The notes under the pieces were generated by a model, which was given only the letters and a program-made list of their open reading frames with translations, was not told where the DNA came from and made no database searches. A program made the position numbers and the translations under genes. Shown one piece after another: positions 27,272-36,547 of a stretch of 64,000 nucleotides of DNA (positions are counted from its first letter, which is position 1; each line of letters opens with the position of its first letter). This stretch comes from Pedobacter quisquiliarum (lineage in GTDB: Bacteria > Bacteroidota > Bacteroidia > Sphingobacteriales > Sphingobacteriaceae): the NCBI RefSeq assembly GCF_014642175.1, contig NZ_BMIL01000008.1, forward strand, positions 1-64,000, given 5' to 3'.

Positions 27272-27958
27272 TTATGCTAGTTCTTCCAGGAATGGTTGCA
27301 CCTTGCTGATCGCAAAGTCCAGCTGCTCCTGCGGTGAGAGCTCTGTGTTGTCTAAAATGATCGCATCTTCAGCCCGCACCAATGGACTTTCTTTACGCGT
27401 CGTATCCGCGAAATCACGATGTGCAATATTTTCAAACACGTCTTCAAGGCTCACATCGGTATTACCTTTTGCACGTAGTTCATTAAAACGTCGCTCTGCT
27501 CTGATTTTTGGATCGGCAGTCATAAATAACTTTACCTGTGCATCCACAAACACTGCCGTACCGATATCACGGCCGTCCATAACAATGTTCTTGGATTTAC
27601 CCATGCGCTGCTGCTGCCTTACCATCTCCACACGCACACGCTTGTTTGCAGAAACTTCGCTTACGCTTTCGGAAACCGGCATCAGCCTGATCTCTTCCGA
27701 AACCTCTTCGCCATTTAACGAAATGTGGGATTCAAAATCACGAGAGTGGAAATTTAATTCAATGTGTTGCAGCGCCTCTTCAACAGCTGCATCATCATTT
27801 ACATCGATGTTGTTTCTGAGAAAATAAAGGGTCACCGCACGGTACATGGCGCCGCTGTCAACGTAAATCAGTCCTAGTTTCTTTGCTAATGCTTTTGCCA
27901 ATGTACTTTTGCCGCAGGATGAATATCCATCAATCGCTACTACCAGATTATTTCTCAT
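27272..27958 (-). CDS. cmk: Cytidylate kinase
   Basis: 228 aa from ATG 27958; an in-frame TTG at 27991 adds residues before the conserved start and was rejected. It phosphorylates CMP and dCMP with ATP. Motifs: P-loop in AIDGYSSCGKSTLAKALA, YVDSGAMYRAVTLYF, MDGRDIGTAVF and the lid with RDFADTTRKESPL. Length is standard. It lies just upstream of rpsA on the same strand, the common cmk-rpsA gene pair, though rpsA has its own promoter. The arfB-like gene is divergent, 66 nt away. Confidence 0.93.
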   Translation of the reverse strand: MRNNLVVAIDGYSSCGKSTLAKALAKKLGLIYVDSGAMYRAVTLYFLRNNIDVNDDAAVEEALQHIELNFHSRDFESHISLNGEEVSEEIRLMPVSESVSEVSANKRVRVEMVRQQQRMGKSKNIVMDGRDIGTAVFVDAQVKLFMTADPKIRAERRFNELRAKGNTDVSLEDVFENIAHRDFADTTRKESPLVRAEDAIILDNTELSPQEQLDFAISKVQPFLEELA

Positions 27959-28012
27959 TCCCGCAAAGTTAAGCTTTTGCCTCTTTTCCAATTCAAATTG
28001 TTGAAGAAAACT

Positions 28013-28020
28013 TATTTTTG
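28013..28020 (+). promoter_or_regulatory. -7 promoter element for the arfB-like gene
   Basis: TATTTTTG, a perfect TAnnTTTG match, ends 4 nt before ATG 28025, which suggests a leaderless or nearly leaderless mRNA. Confidence 0.5.
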
Positions 28021-28024
28021 CCGC

Positions 28025-28432
28025 ATGACAGCAGACCAGCAGCGCATCATGGATTACCTAACTTTCAAAACTTCCAGAAGCGGAGGGAAGGGGGGCCAAC
28101 ATGTAAACAAGGTTTCCAGTAAAGTAGAAGTCGTGCTGCACATACCTTCTGCCGCATTCCTGTCGGATGAAGAGAAAGCACTATTGATGACGCGACTTGC
28201 GCACCGGCTGGATACAAATGGGAATTTGCACGTTATCGCACAGGAGGACCGAAGTCAGCTGGTCAACAAGGAAACCGCGGTGGAGAAACTGCTCGCCATT
28301 CTGGAAAAAGCACTAAAGGTAGACAAACCCAGAAAGCCAACTAAAATCCCGCGATCTGTAATTCGTAAGCGGCTCGAGAACAAGCATTCCACAGCACTCA
28401 AAAAAGAGATGCGGAAGCGGCCGCGACTTTAA
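28025..28432 (+). CDS. arfB: ArfB-type aminoacyl-tRNA hydrolase (ribosome rescue)
   Basis: 135 aa from ATG 28025. It has the class I release-factor GGQ motif in SRSGGKGGQHVNKVSSKVE (about residues 18-36). There is no codon-recognition domain. A strongly basic tail is present (KPRKPTKIPRSVIRKRLENK and RKRPRL). This is the layout of ArfB/YaeJ, which hydrolyses peptidyl-tRNA on ribosomes stalled without a stop codon by inserting the tail in the empty mRNA channel (family knowledge). Monocistronic, with its own promoter. Confidence 0.9.
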   Translation: MTADQQRIMDYLTFKTSRSGGKGGQHVNKVSSKVEVVLHIPSAAFLSDEEKALLMTRLAHRLDTNGNLHVIAQEDRSQLVNKETAVEKLLAILEKALKVDKPRKPTKIPRSVIRKRLENKHSTALKKEMRKRPRL

Positions 28433-28446
28433 CCTTCGAAGAAATC

Positions 28447-29394
28447 TTAATTAAAGCGGTAATTTGCGGTGATGCTTCCAAACTGGTGTGCCGATGCCGT
28501 ACTCTTAATCTCCTTCGTTTTAAAGATCACATTGAAGTCGAGACTCAAACGTCCGGTACTATAATTTACGCCAAACTGTTGTGCGAACACAAGTGGTTTA
28601 ACCCCGTAGGTCACCGGACTGTTGTCGGAAAACAAACTGCCCTGTACGGTTGCATCATAAGCAACGAAGTTCAGCTGCGGTTTAGCGTAAAAGAATAGTT
28701 CATGCCTCGGCGTTGCGCCGTCATTACCAATCCTTGCATCATAACTTGCCGAATTAAAGAGCTGCTCTATATTGCCCGCTCTGAAAAGGATACCAGCACC
28801 AGCACCGCTAAAGGTTGTTCCTGCATTTGCATAACCCTCAAAACTAAAATCCGTCTTTGCGTTTTCGGCGCGCTGTAATAACCTTACATATTGTACCGAT
28901 GCGTTCACCGCGGCTTCATTCCCGATCTGGTATTCCCAGCCGGCGGGTTCATAAAAGCCAAACGTCTCATGCAATAGTTCCTGGCCATCCTGTGCCAGGG
29001 CATTTGGTCCTGTGGTACCCACTTGTACTGCAGCTTTCAACATGTGCTCTTCGGTATGGAACCAGCTCATGGCCGCACCAACGTACAGGTAACCTGCAAA
29101 TGGTCTATCTTGGGTCGCCGGTTCCGGGCGGTAGCCGGAACGGGGATTGAAAATCATCTGTCCTGCAGAGATCTCCACGATTTTCTTTTTCAAGCCGCTA
29201 TGATGTGCTGCGTTTTTCGTTGCAAACCGGTAATTCAAAAACAAACCGTTCGTATAATACCGATCGGAGCCTTGAGCCAGGTAAGAGTCGTTATCACTCT
29301 GAAAACCGACCTCATGTTTGTATTGTTGTGCACTTGCCTGAACTCCAAACAGGAAGATGCCGATTGTAAATGCCAGAAACTTGCTTTTAGCCAT
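28447..29394 (-). CDS. LpxR-like outer-membrane lipid A deacylase family protein
   Basis: 315 aa. Signal peptide ending SAQ, then EVGFQSDNDSYL and DRYYTNGLFLNYRF, which resemble the Asn-Asp and Thr/Ser catalytic-site segments of LpxR. DRPFAGYLYVG and the GTTGPNALAQDGQELLHE segment (candidate catalytic His) follow. The remainder is alternating beta-strands ending in Phe-Asn, as in a 12-strand barrel. LpxR removes the 3'-acyloxyacyl group of lipid A; in Bacteroidota the group is annotated by similarity and the substrate is not proven. It lies downstream of lon but is separated by a terminator. Confidence 0.8.
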   Translation of the reverse strand: MAKSKFLAFTIGIFLFGVQASAQQYKHEVGFQSDNDSYLAQGSDRYYTNGLFLNYRFATKNAAHHSGLKKKIVEISAGQMIFNPRSGYRPEPATQDRPFAGYLYVGAAMSWFHTEEHMLKAAVQVGTTGPNALAQDGQELLHETFGFYEPAGWEYQIGNEAAVNASVQYVRLLQRAENAKTDFSFEGYANAGTTFSGAGAGILFRAGNIEQLFNSASYDARIGNDGATPRHELFFYAKPQLNFVAYDATVQGSLFSDNSPVTYGVKPLVFAQQFGVNYSTGRLSLDFNVIFKTKEIKSTASAHQFGSITANYRFN

Positions 29395-29400
29395 AAAATG

Positions 29401-29422
29401 AAAAACCCGGATAAATCCGGGT
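29401..29422 (-). terminator. Rho-independent terminator after lon
   Basis: A 7-bp stem (29405-29411 with 29416-29422, ACCCGGA/TCCGGGT) with a 4-nt loop, followed on the minus strand by T residues. It is 25 nt past the lon stop and just before the LpxR-like start. Confidence 0.78.
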
Positions 29423-29447
29423 CAAGTTAGTTTATTGTCTATAGATA

Positions 29448-31916
29448 TTAATCTTGTTTTTTCTTTTTCACGGTAAGATCCTGTGGGTTCTTAACTTTTT
29501 CAGCCGTAAGGGCCAGGTCAATCACCTCGCGCATCTCCGATACATAATGGAACTTCAGATCCTTAACGTAGCTCTCTTTAATCTCCAGAATGTCTTTACG
29601 GTTGGATTTACAAAGGATAATCTCCTTGATGTTCGCACGTTTTGCCGCAAGGATTTTTTCTTTAATTCCACCTACCGGAAGTACCTTGCCACGTAGCGTA
29701 ATCTCACCCGTCATCGCCAGGTTCGGTCTGACTTTACGTTGCGTAAAGGCAGAAGTCAATGCGGTTAACATGGTTACACCAGCCGATGGACCGTCCTTAG
29801 GCGTAGCGCCCGCCGGTACGTGAACATGCACGTCAAAGTTGTCGAACAGCTCATAATCAATGCCGAACTGTTCCGCATGCGAACGCAGATAAGCCAAAGC
29901 AATAACGGCAGACTCTTTCATCACGTCACCAAGGTTACCAGTTAAGGTCAGTTTTCCTTTTCCAGGGCTCAGACTTGCTTCAATAAATAAGATATCACCA
30001 CCTACAGAGGTCCATGCAAGTCCGGTAACCACACCTGCAACTTCATTTCCCTCATAAAGATCCTTGTCGAAAACCGGAGCCCCTAAGATGCGTTCTACAT
30101 CTTCACTGGTTAAAGTGGGCTCGTACGTTTCTTCCATGGCAATCTTTGTCGCAACACCGCGGACAAGTGAGCCGATCTTTTTCTCCAATGAACGAACGCC
30201 AGATTCCCTGGTATAATCTTCTATCACCTTTTCAATCAATGCTGGCTTGAGCACGATATCCTTGGTTTTGATACCGTGTTGTTCTTTCTGCTTTGGTAAA
30301 AGATATTTTCTTGCAATCTCGATTTTCTCTTCAATGGTATAGCCATTCACCTCGATGATCTCCATACGGTCAAGCAAGGCTGGTTGAATGGTGTTTAGTG
30401 AATTCGCAGTGGCGATAAACAACACATTTGAAAGGTCGTAATCCGCTTCTACATAGTGATCGTTAAAAGCATTGTTTTGCTCCGGATCAAGGACTTCAAG
30501 TAAAGCCGACGAGGGATCACCGCGGTGATCTGAACCAACCTTATCAATCTCATCCAATACAAATACTGGATTTGCTGCGCCAGCTTTTTTCAAAGACTGG
30601 ATAATGCGACCCGGCATTGCACCGATATAAGTCTTACGGTGACCACGAATTTCTGCTTCGTCACGTACGCCGCCTAAAGCGATTCGTACATATTTACGGT
30701 TCAGTGCTTTTGCGATAGACTTACCCAAAGAGGTTTTACCTACTCCGGGAGGGCCCACCAGGCAAAGGATCGGCGCCTTCATGTTGCGCTTCAACTTCAA
30801 CACTGCCAGGTATTCTATAATTCTTTGCTTAACTTTTTCCAGACCGAAATGGTCTTTGTCCAGCACACGTTGTGCGCGTTTTAAGTCGAAATTGTCTTTG
30901 CTGAACTCATTCCAGGGCAGATCCAGCAACAATTCCAAATAGTTCATCTGAATGGAATAGTCTGGCGCCGCGGGGTTCATGCGTCCGAGTTTCTCCAGCT
31001 CTTTGTTAAAGTGCTCTTTAACGGAAGATGCCCATTTCTTTTTATTTCCACGTGCCTCTAAGGCATTGTATTCTATATCTGTGGAGTTACCACCTAATTC
31101 TTCCTGAATGGTTTTCAGCTGCTGATTCAAGAAATAATCCCTTTGCTGTTTATCCAGGTCTATACGGACCTTGGATTGGATCTGATTTTTCAGCTCCAGC
31201 ATCTGCAGTTCCAGCGTAAGCAACTCCATCACTTTTTCCGCACGGTCGCGCAAGTTGGCCATCTGAAGCATCTTCTGCTTATCAGCCATTTCGGCATTCA
31301 TGTTCGAAGAAATAAAGTTGATCAGGAAAGAAGTGCTTTCTATGTTTTTAAGCGCCAGTCCAGCTTCGCTTGGAATGTTTGGTGATAGCTGTATGATTTG
31401 AGCCGACATCTCGCGGATAGAGGCGATCAGTGCTTTGAACTCTTTATCTTTCTTAAACTTCGCCTCTTCAAACTTGCTTACTTTTACCTTAATGTAAGGC
31501 TCAGATTGAACCAGTTCTAACAGGTTAAAGCGCTGCTTACCCTGGATAATCACGGTGGTATTACCGTCTGGCATCTGCAACAATTTAATGATGTGTGCAA
31601 CGGTACCTACACTGTTAAGTTGCTCAAAGGTAGGATCTTCAATAGATACATCCTTTTGCGAAACAACACCAATGATGCGATCACCTTTATAAGCTTCTTT
31701 TATTAAACGGATGGATTTGTCGCGTCCTACGGTAATCGGAATAACAACGCCAGGAAAAAGAACGGTATTCCGGAGTGGTAGAATGGAGAGTACTTCAGGG
31801 GTTTCTTCGCCGTTCATATCATCCTCATCTTGCTGTGACATCAAAGGGAAAAACTCTGTATCCTCATTTATAATTGGAAGTGCATTACTAAAATCAAATT
31901 GATCTTTTATACTCAT
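29448..31916 (-). CDS. lon: ATP-dependent Lon protease
   Basis: 822 aa. A LonN substrate-binding domain (about 40-240) with a central coiled coil is followed by an AAA+ module with Walker A in [13 protein letters not shown] and Walker B in [12 protein letters not shown]. The C-terminal serine-lysine protease domain has catalytic Ser in [11 protein letters not shown] and Lys in [13 protein letters not shown]. Lon degrades misfolded and regulatory proteins in the cytoplasm. The N-terminus has about 40 extra acidic residues before [12 protein letters not shown], common in Bacteroidota. No clear TAnnTTTG is seen upstream, which would fit stress control, but that is inference. Confidence 0.97.
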   Translation of the reverse strand: MSIKDQFDFSNALPIINEDTEFFPLMSQQDEDDMNGEETPEVLSILPLRNTVLFPGVVIPITVGRDKSIRLIKEAYKGDRIIGVVSQKDVSIEDPTFEQLNSVGTVAHIIKLLQMPDGNTTVIIQGKQRFNLLELVQSEPYIKVKVSKFEEAKFKKDKEFKALIASIREMSAQIIQLSPNIPSEAGLALKNIESTSFLINFISSNMNAEMADKQKMLQMANLRDRAEKVMELLTLELQMLELKNQIQSKVRIDLDKQQRDYFLNQQLKTIQEELGGNSTDIEYNALEARGNKKKWASSVKEHFNKELEKLGRMNPAAPDYSIQMNYLELLLDLPWNEFSKDNFDLKRAQRVLDKDHFGLEKVKQRIIEYLAVLKLKRNMKAPILCLVGPPGVGKTSLGKSIAKALNRKYVRIALGGVRDEAEIRGHRKTYIGAMPGRIIQSLKKAGAANPVFVLDEIDKVGSDHRGDPSSALLEVLDPEQNNAFNDHYVEADYDLSNVLFIATANSLNTIQPALLDRMEIIEVNGYTIEEKIEIARKYLLPKQKEQHGIKTKDIVLKPALIEKVIEDYTRESGVRSLEKKIGSLVRGVATKIAMEETYEPTLTSEDVERILGAPVFDKDLYEGNEVAGVVTGLAWTSVGGDILFIEASLSPGKGKLTLTGNLGDVMKESAVIALAYLRSHAEQFGIDYELFDNFDVHVHVPAGATPKDGPSAGVTMLTALTSAFTQRKVRPNLAMTGEITLRGKVLPVGGIKEKILAAKRANIKEIILCKSNRKDILEIKESYVKDLKFHYVSEMREVIDLALTAEKVKNPQDLTVKKKKQD

Positions 31917-32163
31917 TAAATTAGGCCTTTTAAAAACGACAGTATGACAGGTTGCCGTTTGATAATATTAGATTTAGTCGTGTGAACATTAAATTCAACT
32001 CTTATGCCAAAGCATGATAATACAGCGAGTCTGTTAAAAAGTCCGGATTCTAAAAATAATTCCAAAATTAACATATTTTGAAATATTAAGCGTTAAGTGT
32101 AATATTGCTGCCAACGAGGAGCATTCCTTGCTTAGCGTTCCAACTTATCTTTATTTATACTTA

Positions 32164-32790
32164 ATGAAATATCTTAAACACACCTTTATCATTTTATTTC
32201 TTAGTGTTGCCGTTAATAGTTTTGGTCAGGGAAGCGGTTATTACAACCTGGGCATGCAGCTAATGATGAAAAATGATTTTAAAGGCGCAATTGCCCAGCT
32301 TGAAAAAGCGGACGCAAAAAGCCCTGATAATCCAAATATTTCCAAGATGCTTGGTTACGCTTACTTCCAGTGTAAGGAATATGAAAAATCCATTACCGCA
32401 TACAGCAAGCTCATCACACTAAAACCAACAGATAATTCTGCTTATTACTACAGAGGTAAGGGTAGGTTGAATATTGCTAATGATCCGAAGGAATCATTGA
32501 ACTCCATGCGTGACAACTTCTACCTTTCTGCGATTAAAGATTTTTCTAAAGCCATTGAGCTAGGTGGTGAGGAAGATGTTCAGTTGCTTCAGAACCGTGG
32601 AATTGCCTATAAAGATTATGCAATCTTTAAATCATTCAAAATTAAGAAGTCTGCCGATAAGCTTGCCTGCAACACTTTGTTCAACAGCGCGATATCTGAC
32701 TTCCAGAAAATACTGGTATTACAACCGCAACGCAAAGACATTCTGGATCTAACCAAGTATGTTAAAGCACAAATTGCCAGCTTAAAATAA
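32164..32790 (+). CDS. Secreted TPR-repeat protein
   Basis: 208 aa from ATG 32164 (an in-frame TTG at 32128 precedes it). Signal peptide MKYLKHTFIILFLSVAVNSFG, cleaved before Q. At least three TPR-like helical pairs follow: YYNLGMQLMMKNDFKGAIAQLEKADAKSP, NISKMLGYAYFQCKEYEKSITAYSKLITLKP and AIKDFSKAIELGG with later helices. TPRs mediate protein-protein contacts, here in the periplasm. No enzyme domain is present and the function is not predictable. A possible -7 (TATCTTTA, 32146-32153) is 10 nt before the start. A strong terminator follows. Confidence 0.8.
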   Translation: MKYLKHTFIILFLSVAVNSFGQGSGYYNLGMQLMMKNDFKGAIAQLEKADAKSPDNPNISKMLGYAYFQCKEYEKSITAYSKLITLKPTDNSAYYYRGKGRLNIANDPKESLNSMRDNFYLSAIKDFSKAIELGGEEDVQLLQNRGIAYKDYAIFKSFKIKKSADKLACNTLFNSAISDFQKILVLQPQRKDILDLTKYVKAQIASLK

Positions 32791-32814
32791 GTACCATATT
32801 TCCCATTATACAGG

Positions 32815-32844
32815 AGGCCGATCAGTGATGATCGGCCTTTTTTT
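32815..32844 (+). terminator. Rho-independent terminator after the TPR gene
   Basis: A perfect 10-bp stem (AGGCCGATCA/TGATCGGCCT, 32815-32824 with 32829-32838), a GTGA tetraloop, then a T run. Confidence 0.93.
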
Positions 32845-32863
32845 GTTTAGGACAGCTGTGCCG

Positions 32864-33000
32864 ATGCATCCGGGTCAAGCGCTGAAGAAGCCCATACGTA
32901 CCACAGATCAAACGCACAGCAAACGCACACGCTTTGTGCGCTATGTGTGTGTCTGGTGTGCGGTTGGTGTGCGTGTGCTGTGCGGTTGACCCGAATGCAT
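32864..33000. repeat. Asymmetric nested inverted repeat
   Basis: Outer arms 32864-32878 and 32986-33000 (ATGCATCCGGGTCAA / TTGACCCGAATGCAT) pair with one mismatch. Inner arms 32913-32930 and 32967-32984 (CGCACAGCAAACGCACAC / GTGTGCGTGTGCTGTGCG) also pair with one mismatch. The left side has 34 extra bases between arms; the right side has 1. The inner loop repeats GTGTGCGGTTG. It lies between two convergent genes that have their own terminators, so it is not needed for termination. It may be a degenerate mobile hairpin or MITE-like element. Confidence 0.6.
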
Positions 33001-33040
33001 AACCCTTCCATTCACGAGTGATCTGCGGGGATCGATAAAC

Positions 33041-33073
33041 AAAAAGAGCCGCATTTTAAATGCAGCTCTTTTT
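33041..33073 (-). terminator. Terminator after the gpmI-lipoprotein operon
   Basis: An AAAAAGAGC-GCATTT stem pairing with AAATGC-GCTCTTTTT (one C-A mismatch) ends with a T run on either strand. It lies 1 nt past the lipoprotein stop. Confidence 0.85.
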
Positions 33074-33074
33074 G

Positions 33075-33596
33075 TTAGAATCTTCCGGTGATCTCGTATC
33101 GCTTAGGCGACATGAGCTTTATTTCTTGCCGCTTTCTGATCTTGTATAAACTATCCGGATAATAGCTCAGGGTATCGCTGGAGCTATACAGGTAGTTGCT
33201 GTTGTGAATCGTAATGATGATGCCTTTTACAACACCATTTGCTTTCAGTACCTGCACTGCTTTTACGGGTACTTTATCGCTGTTCGATGTGTATGTTATG
33301 CCGGAGGGAGTATTTTTGCTGCTGAATTCGCCTGCCCATGCAGCTTTGTTTATGTCCGCATCAATGAATACGGAAAGCTCCTTTTGCCAATCGCTAACTT
33401 TAACCTGCTTTTCTTCGGCTTTGTCATCAACCAACACGCGCTTGTTTACAAGCGGCTGTTTAGCCTTTAAAGTCGCCGCTTCCTTGTTGAAGTAGCCTTT
33501 TAGATCAAAGTATGCAGGCTTGGTGCCTGGACTTTCCTTTTCAGGGGCGGCACACGCGGTTAGCAATGCAGTAAAAACAAGCAGGTATTTCCTCAT
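33075..33596 (-). CDS. Hypothetical lipoprotein
   Basis: 173 aa. Lipoprotein signal MRKYLLVFTALLTAC with lipobox LTAC (Cys15), then AAPEKESPG. The mature part is mixed alpha/beta with no motif I recognise (FDLKGYFNKEAATLKAKQP, ITIHNSNYLYSSSDTLSYYP). Its ATG shares a base with the gpmI stop (TAATG), so it is translationally coupled to gpmI. Functional connection to glycolysis is not evident; the pair may only share a transcript. Confidence 0.75.
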   Translation of the reverse strand: MRKYLLVFTALLTACAAPEKESPGTKPAYFDLKGYFNKEAATLKAKQPLVNKRVLVDDKAEEKQVKVSDWQKELSVFIDADINKAAWAGEFSSKNTPSGITYTSNSDKVPVKAVQVLKANGVVKGIIITIHNSNYLYSSSDTLSYYPDSLYKIRKRQEIKLMSPKRYEITGRF

Positions 33597-35116
33597 TATA
33601 CCAATACGTCTCCCGTCATAATTGCCGGACGATCTATGCCCATAATTTTAAGAATGGTTGGTGCGACGTCGCCGAGCTTACCATCTTTAATGGATTTGTA
33701 ATCCTGATCAATCAGAATGCATGGTACCAGATTGGTGGTATGCGCAGTGTTCACGGAGCCATCATCATTCATCATGTACTCACTATTACCGTGATCGGCT
33801 AGCAGGATGAACGAGTAGCCGTTCTCCAGACCTTTTTTTACAACCGTTTCCGCACATCTGTCTGCAGTCTCTACAGCTTTTACTACGGCTTCAAATACAC
33901 CGGTGTGGCCAACCATGTCCGGGTTAGCAAAGTTCAGGCAGATGAAATCTGCCCAGCCTGATTCAAGCTCTTCGCAGATGGCATCCGTAATGCCCTGTGC
34001 ACTCATCTCCGGTTGCAAGTCGTATGTAGCAACTTTAGGAGAAGGCACCATAATGCGCTTTTCATTCTCGAAAACCTGTTCACGGCCGCCCGAAAAGAAG
34101 AACGTTACGTGTGGGTATTTTTCAGTTTCTGCAATCCGGATCTGGTTCTTATGGTGTTTCGCCAATACTTCACCGAGGGTTTCGGTTAGGTCATCTTTAG
34201 TGAAAACTACGTTTACGTTCGAGAAGCTCTCGTCGTATGTAGTCATGGTCACATAATAAAGCGGCAGCTTATGCATTTCAAACAAGGGGTAATCCACCTG
34301 GCATAAAGCAGATGTGATTTCACGTCCGCGGTCGGTTCTGTAGTTGAAGCAGATGACTACATCGCCTTCCTGGATGGTTGCAACTGGTGAGCCATCGTTA
34401 TTCGTCACAACGATCGGGTTGATGAACTCGTCGGTTACGCCATTCTCGTAAGATTTCTGTATGATGCTTTCCGGATCTTGCGTTGCGAGGCCAGTACCTT
34501 TGGTAAGCAGGTCGTAAGCAAGTTTCACGCGTTCCCATCTGGAGTCGCGGTCCATTGCATAATACCTTCCGATTACGCTGGCAAGTTTACCTGCTGAGCT
34601 GGAAAGGTGATGGTTTAAGTCTTTGATGAAGCCCAGACCTGATTTTGGATCTGTATCACGGCCATCCAGAAAAGCATGGATGAACACGTCATTAACGGCC
34701 GCTTCTTTCGCCGCATCACATAAAGCTTTCAGGTGATTGATGTGTGCGTGTACGCCACCATCGGATACCAGGCCAATGAAATGCACGGCTTTATGATTTG
34801 TCTTTGCATAGTTAAATGCATCAACGAGGGTTTCGTTTGAAAATAATGTACGGTCTGAAATGGCTTTGTTGATGCGGCCAAGTTCCTGGTAAACCACTCT
34901 TCCGGCACCAAGGTTCATGTGACCCACCTCTGAGTTACCCATTTGTCCGGCAGGTAAACCTACGGCTTCGCCTGAAGCTTCAAGCCTGGAATTCGGGTAG
35001 GTTTTCAGCAGCGAATCAAAGAATGGTGTATTGGCGGCAAAGGCAGCATCAGATTCATCTTGTTTGCCGTATCCCCAGCCATCAAGAATCAGTAGCATCA
35101 CTTTTTTATTATTCAT
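33596..35116 (-). CDS. gpmI: 2,3-bisphosphoglycerate-independent phosphoglycerate mutase
   Basis: 506 aa from ATG 35116; about 35 upstream in-frame codons exist but are unconserved. It interconverts 3- and 2-phosphoglycerate using two Mn ions and a phosphoserine intermediate. Features: MLLILDGWGYG with the metal-binding Asp, catalytic Ser in MGNSEVGHMNLGAGR, HAFLDGRDTDPKS, RYYAMDRDSRWERV, NFANPDMVGHTG, and LLADHGNSE near the end. A -7 TATATTTG on the minus strand (35158-35165) fits as promoter. Coupled to the downstream lipoprotein gene. Confidence 0.96.
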   Translation of the reverse strand: MNNKKVMLLILDGWGYGKQDESDAAFAANTPFFDSLLKTYPNSRLEASGEAVGLPAGQMGNSEVGHMNLGAGRVVYQELGRINKAISDRTLFSNETLVDAFNYAKTNHKAVHFIGLVSDGGVHAHINHLKALCDAAKEAAVNDVFIHAFLDGRDTDPKSGLGFIKDLNHHLSSSAGKLASVIGRYYAMDRDSRWERVKLAYDLLTKGTGLATQDPESIIQKSYENGVTDEFINPIVVTNNDGSPVATIQEGDVVICFNYRTDRGREITSALCQVDYPLFEMHKLPLYYVTMTTYDESFSNVNVVFTKDDLTETLGEVLAKHHKNQIRIAETEKYPHVTFFFSGGREQVFENEKRIMVPSPKVATYDLQPEMSAQGITDAICEELESGWADFICLNFANPDMVGHTGVFEAVVKAVETADRCAETVVKKGLENGYSFILLADHGNSEYMMNDDGSVNTAHTTNLVPCILIDQDYKSIKDGKLGDVAPTILKIMGIDRPAIMTGDVLV

Positions 35117-35157
35117 TTGTATCGTTTTATTTGTAAGAAAGATCTGGTCTTGTTCAA

Positions 35158-35165
35158 CAAATATA
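35158..35165 (-). promoter_or_regulatory. -7 promoter element for gpmI
   Basis: The minus strand reads TATATTTG, a perfect TAnnTTTG match, 41 nt before the gpmI ATG. No good -33 is visible. Confidence 0.5.
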
Positions 35166-35259
35166 AAGCAAATGAGTTCTATTGGGTTACAGAAATCCAT
35201 TTTGTGAAGGCCAGATGGCATAATTTGTGGGGTAAAGCTTATATTAGCGAAAATTAAAC

Positions 35260-35658
35260 ATGATCAGATCACTCGTTCCAATACTTTTTGTAATAACGGG
35301 ATTGCTGTTTCCGCTGCAATTCCAGAGCAATCTGGTGGGGGATGTTTCCGGTCATTTCCGCAACGGCAATTCTAAGGAGATCGCAAAGTACTTTAACGCT
35401 TCAGTGGAACTGAATATCGCGTCTGAAACCGACACCTATTCAAAGGCACAGGCTGAACAAATCCTGCGGGATTTCTTCAATAAAAACATGCCGGTCAACT
35501 CTTCCGTTATTCATCTAATCAATACAAATCCAAACTACCAGATTGGTATATTGTCCGTTCTTACTAAAACGGTTAAGTATAGGGTAACCGTCACTTTCAA
35601 GAAGACTTCAGGTGATTTTTTAATTACGGAGTTGAGAATAGAGGGCGACAAAACTTAG
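35260..35658 (+). CDS. DUF4783 family protein
   Basis: 132 aa. An N-terminal signal/anchor (MIRSLVPILFVITGLLFPLQ) precedes a compact alpha/beta domain like an NTF2-type cone (VSGHFRNGNSKEIAKYFNAS, YSKAQAEQILRDFFNKN, KYRVTVTFKKTSGDFLITEL). This is the DUF4783 pattern found in Bacteroidota just upstream of nadC. Function unknown; probably periplasmic. A weak -7 (TATATTAG, about 35240) precedes it. nadC follows 44 nt later with its own -7. Confidence 0.8.
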   Translation: MIRSLVPILFVITGLLFPLQFQSNLVGDVSGHFRNGNSKEIAKYFNASVELNIASETDTYSKAQAEQILRDFFNKNMPVNSSVIHLINTNPNYQIGILSVLTKTVKYRVTVTFKKTSGDFLITELRIEGDKT

Positions 35659-35678
35659 CTGCATTACACTAAAAATGC

Positions 35679-35686
35679 TATTTTTG
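35679..35686 (+). promoter_or_regulatory. -7 promoter element for nadC
   Basis: TATTTTTG, a perfect TAnnTTTG match, lies 16 nt before the TTG start of nadC. Confidence 0.45.
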
Positions 35687-35702
35687 GGTAAATATTAATG
35701 TT

Positions 35703-36545
35703 TTGGACAACCAGCTTATAGAACTTTTCATCAAAAATGCCATTGCCGAAGATCTTGGCGATGGTGACCATACATCACTTTCTACCATTCCTGCTGATGC
35801 CGTAGGAAAAGCCAAACTCATTATAAAAGAGGATGGTATCCTTGCGGGTGTAGCGCTTGCCCTGGAGATTTTCCGCCATGTTGATGCGACCCTGAAGGTA
35901 GATGTTATGCTACAGGATGGTGCCGAAGTTAAATATGGCGATATCGCGTTTACGGTGGAAGGCAATACACATGCTATACTGCTTGCGGAGCGTTTGGTGC
36001 TTAATTGCATGCAACGCATGAGTGGTATTGCAACAAAAACCAATCGCATTGTGAAGGTGCTGGAACCATCTCATACTAAGGTGCTTGATACCCGCAAAAC
36101 CACACCGGGTTTACGGTATCTGGAGAAACTGGCGGTGAAAATCGGGGGTGGAGTAAATCACCGGATTGGCCTTTACGACATGATCCTGATAAAAGATAAT
36201 CATGTGGACTATGCCGGTGGTATTGCAAACGCGATCAAAGCAGCAAATGCTTATCTAAAACAGCACAATAAAGCACTGGAGATCGAGATTGAGGTGCGCA
36301 ACTTCGAGGAGTTGGAAGAGGCCCTGGCAACTGGTTCGATAAATCGGATTATGCTTGATAACTTTAAACCTGAGGCTTTGAAAAAAGCGGTAGCGCGCAT
36401 TGGCGGGCAGTATCAAACAGAAGCATCTGGTGGCATTGTGGAAGCAGAAATTCCTGCATACGCAGCAACCGGGGTAGATTATATTTCTATGGGCGCATTG
36501 ACGCATTCCGTTAAAAGTTTAGACATGAGCTTAAAGGCGTTTTAA
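35703..36545 (+). CDS. nadC: Quinolinate phosphoribosyltransferase (carboxylating)
   Basis: 280 aa. It makes nicotinate mononucleotide from quinolinate and PRPP in NAD synthesis. Motifs: EDLGDGDHTS near the N-terminus, LVLNCMQRMSGIAT, VLDTRKTTPGLRYLEK (PRPP/quinolinate site), KIGGGVNHRIGLYDMILIKDNH, EVRNFEELEEAL, IMLDNF and EASGGI. The start appears to be TTG (35703): the ATG at 35698 is out of frame, no in-frame ATG lies upstream, and the family starts a few residues before ELFIKNAIAEDLG. It forms a likely operon with plsY (2 nt gap). Confidence 0.95.
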   Translation: MDNQLIELFIKNAIAEDLGDGDHTSLSTIPADAVGKAKLIIKEDGILAGVALALEIFRHVDATLKVDVMLQDGAEVKYGDIAFTVEGNTHAILLAERLVLNCMQRMSGIATKTNRIVKVLEPSHTKVLDTRKTTPGLRYLEKLAVKIGGGVNHRIGLYDMILIKDNHVDYAGGIANAIKAANAYLKQHNKALEIEIEVRNFEELEEALATGSINRIMLDNFKPEALKKAVARIGGQYQTEASGGIVEAEIPAYAATGVDYISMGALTHSVKSLDMSLKAF

Positions 36546-36547
36546 GA

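Noticed and set aside
33075..33596. Exosortase substrate candidates among local lipoproteins and secreted proteins
   Set aside because: None of the secreted proteins in the window ends with a short motif, membrane helix and basic tail; the PKD protein has a type B T9SS end instead.
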